Source of the DNA: Peronospora farinosa
Lineage: Eukaryota > Oomycota > Peronosporomycetes > Peronosporales > Peronosporaceae
DNA length: 64,000 bases
NCBI GenBank assembly: GCA_947646735.1
Contig: CANTFK010000785.1
Coordinates: 434,001-498,000 of the forward strand
Direction of reading: 5' to 3'
Below, piece after piece: positions 21,391 to 30,658 of the stretch. The position numbers and the translations under genes are program-made. Within the stretch, counting starts at the first letter, position 1. Every line of letters begins with the position of its first letter. A model generated the notes under the pieces. It saw only the letters and a list, made by a program, of their open reading frames with translations. It had not been told where the DNA came from and did no database searches.

Positions 21391-23421
21391 ACTGATGCTG
21401 TGTCCAACACAGTCGAGGGTGCGATGACGGTATGTCAATCGACACCAGGAACTACCCAGCTCGAAAGGAGTGGTGTAGTTGGGAGTGCACTGGCGGAAAG
21501 CCAGGTGACACATATTCCTACCCAGGTCGAAAAGACTGGTGTAGTGAATGGGGCGATGACAGGTAGTCATGCGTCCAATAGTCCTGCACAGAGCCGAGAG
21601 CCTGTGGCAGTTGATGGTGGGCTGACAGGAAGTCAAGCGCCACAAGAACCGGCACAGAGCCAAGAGCCTGGTGCGGTTGGAAGGAGTGCGTTAGCTGAGA
21701 TAGCAACGACACCTTCTTCCAGGTCAAAGGTCGTGGTGACTCGAAGAACGAGCACCAGACGTATTAAGACGATCAAGGGCACGTCGAAACGAGTGACCTT
21801 TGGATCAGTCTCGGTCCAAGAGGACGGACCTACGAACGAGTTGTTCGAGGCCGTCGAAGACAAAATGCCGGAGGCATCCTCAGTTGAGGTGCTCCAACTT
21901 GTCTTGGCATCTGCCGAGGAGATAGTAAATCTCTCGGAGATGACGTGGGATCTGTTCCTGTCCGAACTAAAGGAAGGAAAGATCCACGAGATAGTCGCAC
22001 CAGTTCCAGAAGAGAACGTGGTGGACTGTTGCTCTTCATCCACAATGGACGAGAGCGTCTTGGAGACCGACAAAAAGAAACGGTTCGCTCCTCAAGGCTG
22101 GGAAGCCTTGAAGGACAGCCCGTTCTATGATGTTCTGTGGAAACACCGTGATGTGTTTCCAGCAGAAGTGCCGAGCCGCCTACCGGCCGATAGGGGCATC
22201 AGGCACGAGATTGACCTGGAGCCTGGCACCAAGTATTGTGTGACCAGGCAATGGCCGTTGCCGAAGGAACAAGTCGATTACATCGATGAGTTCTTCGACA
22301 AGCGAGCTAAGGCGGGACATGTACGTGAGAGCAAGTCGCCTCACTGCAGCCCGACCTTCTGTGTGCGTAAAGCCACGGGTAGATGGCGCGTGGTTCACGC
22401 TTATAATAAGCTGAACACGGCCACCATTCCAGCTCAAACGCCGATCCCGCGGAAAGATGTCTTGTTGAACTCCATGGGAAAGTCAACTATCTTTTCCGCG
22501 TTGGATCTGAAGGATGGCTACTATTAGGTTCTCATGAGAGATACCGATGTAGCCAAAACGGCAGTAAGCACCCCAAGCGGTATGCTGTGGGAGTGGCTTG
22601 TGATGCCACAAGGGTTGAAAAATGCTCCGGCAACATTCAACCGAGTAGTGGCTCACGTGATGCGTCAGCACCGTGCCTACGCGCCCCATTACTTTAACGA
22701 TGTATTCGTGCATAGTAGGGCGGAGGACGGTCTGAGCGCGATAGAGTCGCACAAGCGTCATTTAGACGCTGTGTTGCAGACTCTGGGTGACGCCCAATTA
22801 TACGTGAACTTGCAAAAGTGCGTAATAGGGGTCCCCGAGATACCTGTACTGGGCTGCATCGTAGGTGCACATGGTGTACAAGCAGACCCAGAAAAGGTTA
22901 AAACTATAAAGTAATGGCCAGTCCCACGTCATGTGAAGGATCTGCGCCAATTCCTTGGGCTCGCTAATTACTTGCATAAGTACAGCAAGAATTATGCGGA
23001 GCAGACCAAGCCGTTGTCTGACCTTTTAAAAAAGGATACAGAATGGACTTGGTCAAAGGAACAAGAAGATGCGTTCACTTCAGTGAAGCAATCTCTTGTA
23101 GAGGCACCGGTCTTGGCATTGCCAGCGGATAAGCCCTTTAGCGTCGTCTGCGATGCAAGCAATTTTGCAATCGGCAGCGCGCTCATGCAGAAGGATGACA
23201 ACGGCGTTGACCGTGTCATTTCTTATCAGTCTCGGCTTTTAAAAGCTGCCGAGCTGAATTACCCTGTGCATGACAAGGAGCTACTTTCAATCAAGTATGC
23301 CCTTGTGAAGTTTCGTGTGCACCTCTTGGGCACCGAACCTTTTGTGGTTTATACGGATCACGCATCACTGCGGACCGCTATAATTCACCGCACCTCTCGC
23401 CGAGAATGGCAAGATGGCTGA
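21310..23421 (+). pseudogene. pol: Linker, reverse transcriptase and RNase H (A1)
   Basis: RT has L-P-A-D-R-G and K-Y-C-V-T-R-Q-W, but the catalytic block reads Y-F-N-D (Asn codon 22696-22698), removing a metal-binding Asp. In-frame stops are TAG at 22525-22527 and TAA at 22912-22914. RNase H retains D (V-V-C-D-A-S-N), E (H-D-K-E-L-L) and D (Y-T-D-H-A-S), then shifts frame at about 23400. Confidence 0.9.
21430..21710 (+). repeat. 66-bp tandem repeats in protease-RT linker (A1)
   Basis: Four in-frame units have equivalent codons at 21472, 21538, 21604 and 21670, exactly 66 bp (22 residues) apart. The encoded pattern is roughly G-V-V-x-G-x-(L/M)-(A/T)-x-S. A2 has the same units. Confidence 0.85.
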
Positions 23422-25684
23422 CATTCTTCTCTGAATTTAATTTCAAAGTTGAATTTTTGCCGGGTAAGTCGAATGTCTTGGCTGACGCGTTATCGCGCAG
23501 ACCAGACTTCGAGACAAGACACCAGGAATGTGTGTCTCGTGCGAAAGCACAAGTTGAGTCGTCAACATTGGCAGCCATGAAGGCCTACTATGTGACGAGC
23601 TCAATGGCCTCCGATATCAAGGAGTGTTACATTCAGGATGAACACTGTCGCCTGCTGTTGGATCATTTTGTTGGACGAAAGGTTACCCTTCCGTCGCACC
23701 TCAAAGCGAAGTTAAATCGATTTAGTTACAGTGATGGCCTGCTATGGCATCAACTGTCACCCTGTGATCCCTTGAGAATCTATGTCCCTCATGACACAGA
23801 TCTCAAGCTGATGATACTTCATGAGTGCCATGATGCGCCATCTAGTGGGCATCTAGGCCGTGAAAAGACATTCTTACGAGTGTCAGAGGAATTTTGGTGG
23901 CCCCATGGGTGGCCAACTATATTCGCTCTTGCGAAGAGTGTCAGCGCATAAAGCCTGCACCTTCGAACAGTGCGCCACTGAAGCCACTGCCGATTCCAAC
24001 TGAATGTTGGAAGTCGGTCAGTTTGGACTTCATGTTTGGCTTACCGCCTGACCATAAAGGCAGGACGGGGCTCGTCGTCTTTGTAGACAGACTGAGCAAG
24101 ATGGTGCATTTGGCACCATGTAGCACCAAGATCTCAGGAAAAGAGGCTGCCCTCTTGTTCCTGGATCACGTGTATCGACTACACGGGATGACCGAGTCCA
24201 TAGTATCGGACCGGGATCCGCGTTTTACGTCGGGTTTTTGGCGACATGTGTTCGAGCAGCTGGGTAGCAAGCTCCACATGTCAACCGCTGACCATCCCCA
24301 GACCGATGGCCAAACAGAACGGGCCAATCGAGTCGTGGCAGATGTGTTGCGTACAATAGCGACTCCCAAAGAATGGAGCAAGCAATTGCCATTAGTGGAG
24401 TTCGCTATTAATAACAGTGTTCACGCCAGTACGGGTGAAACACCGTTTTACATTAACGGACTGCGTCATCCTCGAACGCCAGTCTCGTTTGTACGCAGCA
24501 CGAGTCTTAGTGGGGGAGGGCCCCTCACTTCGCTCGGTGCAAATGCCAAAGAGGGCCAAGGTTGCCCTAGTGACACTGCTAATTTAGCAGCGGTCACGAC
24601 ACCTATAGGTGTCACAGAGGAGGCACGGCAAGAAATGCCGGCGCTCCTTGAGGATGACACTATAGTGTTATCAACAGCGTCGACCCATGAACGACCTCTT
24701 GGAGGCGTCATAGGCGAGCTGGATGCTAAAAGCGTGAGCGAAGCTCAGCGCTTTGTGGATGAGCGATTAGCCATCACACGTAAAGTCCGTGACGCGATGG
24801 CAAGCGCACAGGACAAGCAAAAACAATATGCAGACCAGCATGGTCGCAAAAACAACGAACACTTTAGTGTGGGGGACAAAGTGCTATTAAGTACTGCTAC
24901 CCTACCTAAACATGCAATTTCTGTACTACCTGGTGGTACTATTAAGCTATTGCCCCGGTTCATTGGGCCCTTTACAGTGGTTGAAGAAGTTGGAGACCTA
25001 AATTATAGGCTCACTCTCCCACCGTACATGAAGACGCACCCCGTATTTTACGTGGGTCGTCTGAAACGGTATGTTGATCCAGAAGAGATCACATATCCGC
25101 ATCGATCTAACGAGACCGATGGTGACGCCGACTGTGAGTCGAGCGTCGCGACCGATCAGGCGACGAGGAAGCCGAGAGGCTCCCCGTGTATGAACGAGGC
25201 GGTAGAGGACTCGGTGATCGAGGAGGACTCCGCGCTTGACGTGGGTCTCTCATCACCAGTCGCTCTAAGATGTCCAAACGGGTCTTCAGGCGGTCATACC
25301 CCTGACGGTCCCTCGTCCTCACATCGCGCAGATCCAAAGTCAGTCGCGAGACTTGACTCTCGAGATCTGTCACCTGTCTCTTCAGCGCAGCAGACTCAGC
25401 CTGCGACTGAACAGCAGCAGGGTAGGCAGCCGCGAGTAGGTGGGCGTAATCGCCGCTCATATCGGGCGCCACCTGTGTTGGTGGACACGGAAGGGAATAC
25501 GCGCTTCCTTGTTGGAAGGCTGTTGGCCCACCGGTTTGTGAAGCGAAAGCTGCAAATCCTTGTCCAGTGGAAGGGTTACCCAACGAGCTTTGACTCGTGG
25601 GAGCCTGTGGACGCTTTGCGCGTTGACGTGCCTGGGCTGGTGGCTGCTTATGTGAAGCAGCACCAGCTGTCGTCTTTCTGCTAG
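23406..25684 (+). pseudogene. pol: Integrase with chromodomain (A1)
   Basis: The zinc-finger region contains H-E-C-H and C-E-E-C but is split by a small deletion near 23905. The catalytic core is complete: D at 24025-24027 (S-L-D-F), D at 24209-24211 (S-D-R-D-P-R-F) and E at 24317-24319 (D-G-Q-T-E-R). The GPY/F module (F-I-G-P-F) is near 24960. A Ser/Pro/Gln-rich linker follows. The chromodomain at about 25475-25680 has the hallmark L-V-Q-W-K-G-Y and S-W-E-P. The last 578 bp overlap the antisense gene. The core and chromodomain look functional; the element as a whole is not. Confidence 0.9.
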
Positions 25685-26552
25685 GTCCGGAAGAACTAGC
25701 AGAAGAAGCGTGGCGAGAATTAATTGGGGGTCGTTTACCGCCCATAATTTCATGCGCACGCTTCATGGCGAAGCTGATTCGCTGCGACCGCTGTTTCGTT
25801 GCATCTTCATGCAAGGTAACACGGCGCCGAAGTTCAGCTTCATAGTCGTCGGCTGTTTCGTTAGAACGCAGCACGACTGGAATTGGGAAAGCACGACCAA
25901 GTGCTTTGCCCTGCTTTTTCCACAAAGGAAAGACGCTATAGAATCTATGAGCGTCTATAGTGGCACGCTGCAAAAGCGATGCGCTAGACCCATCTGAGTG
26001 CATCCACTCAGATGGAGGTGGCATTGGTGGCAAGCCACCACTCACGTAGCCGCCCTCGCGACGGCGGGCTAGTGAGGCCGAAGGTGTACTTGGTGGAGCT
26101 TTAAGCTCACACTCACCTGAGTCTGACTCTCCATTATGGATTGTCAAGACATCAGCTTGAGGAGTTACATCTGACTGAGTCGCGACTACTCCTTTCGAAG
26201 TAGCTTGCTCAGTCTTAGTCGCTGCGCTCGAAGGCGCAGACGACGAGGCGTTACCTTCGCTTGTAGGAAGCATAGATGCTTCCTCAAGGACGGGTGCCTC
26301 AAATGATGGGGACATATGTCCCATCAATGCACTATGCTCATCGCCACTTTGGGGTGATGGCAGTGGTGTGGTCTCATTGTAGTCAACAATGAGAGATGGA
26401 TCTTCATCCACATTATCGTGAGATGGAAGATCCACCCCAGTGCCTGACGAACTTTGCGACGGCTGCGATAGATCGCGGCGCGTGCGCTTAGTGCTGGACT
26501 GCATGGGTGCCTTTGCAGGCGACCCATCAGCCTTACCACGTTTCGGTGGCAT
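25107..26552 (-). CDS. Intact antisense gene of element A1 (481 aa, coiled coil)
   Basis: This intact ORF runs opposite to gag-pol, starting 107 bp inside the 3' LTR boundary and ending within the pol linker. Codons 1-~289 lie outside pol; codons ~290-481 overlap it. The protein has a basic N-terminus (M-P-P-K-R-G-K), an acidic Ser/Pro-rich region and a compact conserved segment at about 200-275 (F-Y-S-V-F-P-L-W-K-K ... R-A-H-E-I-M-G-G-K-R). A Lys/Arg/Ala-rich stretch follows, then a coiled coil at 389-434 and an Arg/Ser-rich tail. The start ATG is shared with copy A2, where residues 200-275 are nearly unchanged while the acidic region varies. I do not recognise the family. A nucleic-acid or Gag/Pol-binding accessory protein is a guess from its composition. 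Plant Tat elements have unrelated-looking antisense ORFs at the same place. Confidence 0.8.
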   Translation of the reverse strand: MPPKRGKADGSPAKAPMQSSTKRTRRDLSQPSQSSSGTGVDLPSHDNVDEDPSLIVDYNETTPLPSPQSGDEHSALMGHMSPSFEAPVLEEASMLPTSEGNASSSAPSSAATKTEQATSKGVVATQSDVTPQADVLTIHNGESDSGECELKAPPSTPSASLARRREGGYVSGGLPPMPPPSEWMHSDGSSASLLQRATIDAHRFYSVFPLWKKQGKALGRAFPIPVVLRSNETADDYEAELRRRVTLHEDATKQRSQRISFAMKRAHEIMGGKRPPINSRHASSASSSGPSRKTTAGAASHKQPPAQARQRAKRPQAPTSQSSLGNPSTGQGFAAFASQTGGPTAFQQGSAYSLPCPPTQVAPDMSGDYAHLLAAAYPAAVQSQAESAALKRQVTDLESQVSRLTLDLRDVRTRDRQGYDRLKTRLDILERLVMRDPRQARSPPRSPSPLPPRSYTGSLSASSSPDRSRRSTHSRRHHRSR

Positions 26553-26590
26553 GAGTACTGAGCAGACTAAAGCGGCGCGTTTATAAACGG
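26553..26590 (-). promoter_or_regulatory. TATA box plus Inr-like start for antisense gene (A1)
   Basis: Read on the minus strand, TTTATAAA (26587-26580) lies 26 bp upstream of the A of TGCTCAGTAC (A at 26559), which resembles the core Y-T-C-A-N-T-Y. The ATG follows 7 bp later. A2 keeps the same spacing and motifs. This is a prediction from motif and spacing. Confidence 0.5.
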
Positions 26591-26646
26591 CTCGCCAGTC
26601 TCTCTGTCTCTTAGGCGATGTTTTATAAAATGTAAACATCGTTCTA

Positions 26647-26659
26647 AAACGGGGGATGG
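26647..26659 (+). other. Polypurine tract (A1)
   Basis: AAACGGGGGATGG directly precedes the 3' LTR and is the expected plus-strand primer site. Confidence 0.8.
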
Positions 26660-27257
26660 TGTAACAGGGTACCTAGTTACACGTAAACATTAAGTAATAT
26701 ACTTAATGTTTGGTCTAAAAGTATCCATGATTACTTTTGACCAGTCACTTGGGTGCGATACACAAATGTGATCCACCCTCGTGAATGTGATATCCATTAA
26801 TGGATTCACATGAGAAGGGATGACGCTAGTTGAAGCTAGGCATCGCGACGTCTCAGAAGGACGTCAGTTGCGATCTTAAATCTAGATTTAAGATCATGCG
26901 ACTGGATACGCTTCTAAAGAGTCGCGTATCCGGTCTATATATATATATAGCAAATCAGTAGTTAAGTATATATTTAGTTATAATTAATTAAATATAGCTC
27001 AGTCTTGAATTTCCTTAAACCGAAGCACCACGCACGAGAAGCTGAAAAGCTTCTACGTGACGTCGGTGCCTTCTTGTTAAGAAGTTCGTTGCACTCTCGC
27101 TTAAGCGAGAGGCAACTGGTGGTACGACTGCTTAAGCAGTCGACCAACCTCCCAACCACCCTCGCACGCGAAGGTAAGACGGTATAACCGCTTCCTCGCT
27201 TGTGCATAAGGTGTGTGCTCGTAGTACGAGGCAACTTCATAGAAGTGCCCGTCTACA
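26660..27257 (+). repeat. 3' LTR of A1
   Basis: This 598-bp LTR starts TGTAACAGGG and ends GTCTACA. It contains a perfect 24-bp palindrome at 26872-26895 and 18-bp perfect palindromes at 27094-27111 (CTCTCGCTTAAGCGAGAG) and 27125-27142 (CGACTGCTTAAGCAGTCG), among others. Confidence 0.95.
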
Positions 27258-27333
27258 CATTATATGCAGTATAAAAACTTCAACCGTAATAAACTTTCGT
27301 ATGATGTTACAACCGTCGTGTAATTCCGTTACA

Positions 27334-29274
27334 ATGCAGGGGCTATATGATGCTACTGTGCGCCAATATTGAAAAATTCATCATGCATGGTTTGATATTC
27401 TTTCCTGGTCTCTGTGTGAAAGCTCCGGTACTATAGATGTAAGCAATTAATGAAATTGATGGTCCGTTTGTTTTAATTAATCCGACTAATAATTGAGTTG
27501 ATGAGAAACGGCTTGTCCTTTACATCGCTTATTTACCACCGCTTCTCAGTTTCAGATTCCAGGGACTTCTGTACATATTCTCATCGGTGGCTCTTCATGT
27601 GCTACTTGCTATGATTCCCCGTCTTTACCCCCTGGTAAAATAAGTTAATGGGATAACTCCATCCTCTGGAGTTCCCCCTGGTGCCATAGATTAGCACCGA
27701 CCTGCGTCGTAAGTGGCGCCGGATCTAATCCAACCCAAGGCCCGAAAAACAATGTGGCACACACTACCCTCACTGATATCCCCAACCCTGGTACCAGTGA
27801 GTAAGGCCTCTCGAAGTAGCATGAAACCCCAATACAGAATAGTTGGAGCTATCCGGACTGGCTGGAACCCAGAGTATCCGGCAGAAACGCCTGTCCATGG
27901 CACGGCACGGCACGATAGCATGGACGACCGGTCAGGGATGTGTAGACCCTGCCGAAGAGGACAGGAACAGGAACCGGCTGAACTTGTAGATAAAAATAAT
28001 TCCCTCCTATCAACTTAGAGGATAATATCCGCCCATATCAATTGACCACATTGTCAGCGTGGTTTTCGATGATCGAAAAGTTATTAATATGCTTATACAA
28101 TAGTCAGCTACCGATATCGGAAAGCATGGTGCAAACGATGACCGAATCATCGAAGGCCTGATAGAAGAACACAAGTATATGATCACCAAGATCTCGATTG
28201 GCGGCTTCACATGAATTTCCTAGGTTTAACAATGCTCGGTATTTGATGAAAAATTTGTCTTTGTCACGCACGAATTTTTGCACAGCCAGCACTTCGGAGC
28301 ATCGATCGAGCAGCGCTCGCAGAAGAAGGTCATTGCATATAATACTTTAAACTGCATTATTAATAGCGCGCAAACCTTGCAAGAGCGTTGACGTCGCTTT
28401 AACACGCCTTAGTCTTTCGACTGTTTCATGTCGTGCATAAGGCAAACGTGGTGGTACATTAATTGCGCTCCTGTTTACATACAGAGCCAACACCATATTT
28501 TTTCGAATATGACACACGATTTAGCGAAGCCGTAGGAGCAAACGTATTGTGTGGTGCTTAAGGATTCTCAACTAACCATGTGCGACACAGTCCAAGGCGA
28601 ACATATGCTACATGGATGATGCGTCGAGTATTATCTGTAATGATGCTATCAAATGCTTAGCAGTAGCCGCGCGTCTGAGTGCTGGCGTTTTTTTGCAGTC
28701 ATCAAGCGAATGACTACTGGAAGCTTACTGTATCTAAATGTCTAACCGCACAGAATGTTTCGGAGTTGTAAGACGGTGTAGAGTTTTTTCGTTGTCCTTT
28801 TCTGCATGAACAACAACGTGTAGTTGGTGCCCACTACTTTGTCGATGATTTTTCTAGCTGCTTCGTCGAAACCAGTTGTTAAACAATTCTTTTTTTGCAG
28901 AAGAAAAGTGCGAAACTTGTCGTTCGTTCAACTACCAGACGAGACGCACCAGCTCAACCACTTCACATAGCTGCAGGAGGACAGACCTGGATCACGGGCT
29001 ATTTGCCCGCTACGCTTCACAATCACCAGACTTGACAAGTTTTCGCGACAAATGTTGTGTCCTGTTTGCACCGACATGTTGTTGTCCCACGTCGACCACG
29101 AACGTTGCTGCGCCAACCAGTGGAGCCATTCCGTGCCGGTCCTGGTATGTCCGTTCTAACCATGTTGACTCGATCTAACACACACCTCGCACGTGGTCGT
29201 GACAACAATTGAACATTCGCGCACGGATAGATCTTGTATTACGAAAAGGCTTGATCATCGATCGACCGCTTTGA
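27334..29274. other. Intergenic region, no recognisable gene
   Basis: I see only short unconvincing ORFs. The minus strand at 28292-28104 gives a 62-codon open stretch (F-V-R-D-K-D-K-F-F near its start) that could be an exon-like remnant. I cannot assign it. No repeats shared with the elements were seen beyond 27333. Confidence 0.4.
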
Positions 29275-29290
29275 TCTCACTTTCCAATTT
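29275..29290 (+). promoter_or_regulatory. Oomycete Inr core promoter of polygalacturonase gene
   Basis: TCTCACTTTCCAATTT matches the oomycete initiator consensus GCTCATTYYNCAWTTT at 14 of 16 positions. The predicted start (A at 29279) gives a 49-nt leader to the ATG at 29328, a usual distance in Phytophthora. Confidence 0.7.
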
Positions 29291-29327
29291 TCTGCCTGCG
29301 CAACACCAACCGATTCACAGCAACCAC

Positions 29328-30440
29328 ATGAATCTCTTCGTCCTCTCATTCGCTACTCTAGCGTCCTTCGTCGCCATCGCTAATGGTGCATCCATGATCC
29401 GTCAGGAAGCCGAGGCCGGCGACCCCTGCAACCTCACTGGCACTTACCAAGTTGGTACAGACATCTCTTCTTGTAACAAAATCACTATTGGGCCTCTCAC
29501 CGTTCCTGCCGGAGTGACGTTGGATCTAAACAGAGCCAAGAACGGCGCAACCATCAACTTCGTTGGCGTCACAACGTTTGGGACCAAATCGTGGCCCGGG
29601 CCACTCGTCACGCTTAGCGGAAACTCTCTTAATGTCATGGGGACTGGTACGCTGGACGGCCAGGGACTTTGGTACTGGAAGAAGGGTACATCGATCGTCC
29701 GCCCGGTTTTCTTTAACGTACAAAGTGTCATTGGCTCGACTATTTCGGGCTTCACAATCAAGAATTCACCGTACCGCACATTCAGTATCTTTACGTCTCA
29801 GCACACGACTTTAAGTGGACTCACACTCGACTCTACCGCTGGCAATGGACTCGCAAAGAACACCGATGGCTTCGACATGTCGCTGAATGAACACGTGACG
29901 ATTACGGGTAACCACATTTACAACCAGGACGATTGTCTCGCTATGCAGTCCAGCATCAACACCACATTCAGCGGTAACACCTGCAGTGGTGGTCACGGTA
30001 TCTCGATCGGCTCCATTGGTGGCAAGGTGGTTGACAAAACCACGACGGTGTCCGGCCTTTATGCTGAGGGCAACATCATCATCAACAGCGATAACGGCAT
30101 CCGCATTAAAACTGTGACTGACACGGGCATGGATAGTGGACTGGTGACTAACGTGAAGTACATCAAGAACGTGCTACAGAACGTGAGAAATGCCATCGCC
30201 ATCCATGGGGACTACAGCAGACCACTTGGAGCCTACAATGGTATTGCCGACAGTCTGGTGACAATTTCGGATGTCACGGTGGACGGACTCACGGGCTCGG
30301 TCGACCAGAAGTACGATATCGTTGTCAACCCGAGGGTAGTGTCGAGGTGGACGTTCAGCAATATCAAGTTGTCGGCCCCGGTGGGTACTTGCAAGGGTCA
30401 GCCAACTGGCATCTGCTTGAATGCTGTTTTGAACGTATAG
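29328..30440 (+). CDS. Secreted endopolygalacturonase, GH28
   Basis: This intronless 370-aa enzyme hydrolyses homogalacturonan in plant cell walls. Residues 1-20 form a signal peptide ending at A-N-G, so the protein is secreted. The parallel beta-helix carries all four GH28 signatures: N-T-D (178-180), D-D (201-202), G-H-G (222-224) and R-I-K (259-261). These provide catalytic Asp180, Asp201 and Asp202, His223, and substrate-binding Arg259 and Lys261. Eight or so cysteines suit extracellular folding. I chose the ATG at 29328 because it begins the signal peptide and lies 49 nt after the Inr; upstream codons in frame lack an ATG. It looks functional. Rearranged paralogue pieces lie just downstream, consistent with the tandem expansion usual for this family in oomycetes. 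Confidence 0.95.
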   Translation: MNLFVLSFATLASFVAIANGASMIRQEAEAGDPCNLTGTYQVGTDISSCNKITIGPLTVPAGVTLDLNRAKNGATINFVGVTTFGTKSWPGPLVTLSGNSLNVMGTGTLDGQGLWYWKKGTSIVRPVFFNVQSVIGSTISGFTIKNSPYRTFSIFTSQHTTLSGLTLDSTAGNGLAKNTDGFDMSLNEHVTITGNHIYNQDDCLAMQSSINTTFSGNTCSGGHGISIGSIGGKVVDKTTTVSGLYAEGNIIINSDNGIRIKTVTDTGMDSGLVTNVKYIKNVLQNVRNAIAIHGDYSRPLGAYNGIADSLVTISDVTVDGLTGSVDQKYDIVVNPRVVSRWTFSNIKLSAPVGTCKGQPTGICLNAVLNV

Positions 30441-30658
30441 AAGTTCATACACCTTTGCAAAGAGCATAGCGGCGTAGTTTCTCTTTTTGTACTCACTAGC
30501 GGAAAAACGTAAAGCATCAATGATTTCTGGCTTTAACAACTACAACGCACACTTGCAAATGCGTCACATGTTTTACATATTCTAACCGTCCAAAGTCCTC
30601 TACTGTATGAGGCTACTGTCGACCGTAGGATGGCATTTGACTACAAAGGAACCAAGGG

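Larger units (their letters stand above)
19161..27257 (+). mobile_element. Full-length Ty3/gypsy chromovirus A1
   Basis: The 8.1-kb element has LTRs at 19161-19749 and 26660-27257 and the 5-bp duplication catta at 19156-19160 and 27258-27262. The PBS is 2 nt after the 5' LTR and the polypurine tract is next to the 3' LTR. Internal order is gag, protease, repeat linker, RT, RNase H, integrase, chromodomain. A separate antisense gene on the minus strand lies between pol and the 3' LTR. The LTRs differ by roughly a dozen substitutions plus one indel, so the insertion is not very recent. gag and pol carry several disabling mutations; the antisense ORF is intact. Confidence 0.95.
18522..27333 (-). 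mobile_element. D' LTR split by A1 insertion
   Basis: 18522-19160 corresponds in reverse complement to the D LTR, ending in GCTCC-CTACA type sequence at 18522. The missing end of that LTR (ACAACCGTCGTGTAA ... CCGTTACA) appears at 27310-27333, after A1 and its catta duplication. A1 therefore inserted into this older LTR. D' is the remnant of an element whose remainder, to the left of 18165, is gone. Confidence 0.8.

Noticed and set aside
27691..28018. Pair of ~80-100 codon ORFs on both strands
   Set aside because: No motif, mutually overlapping, and no promoter motif seen.
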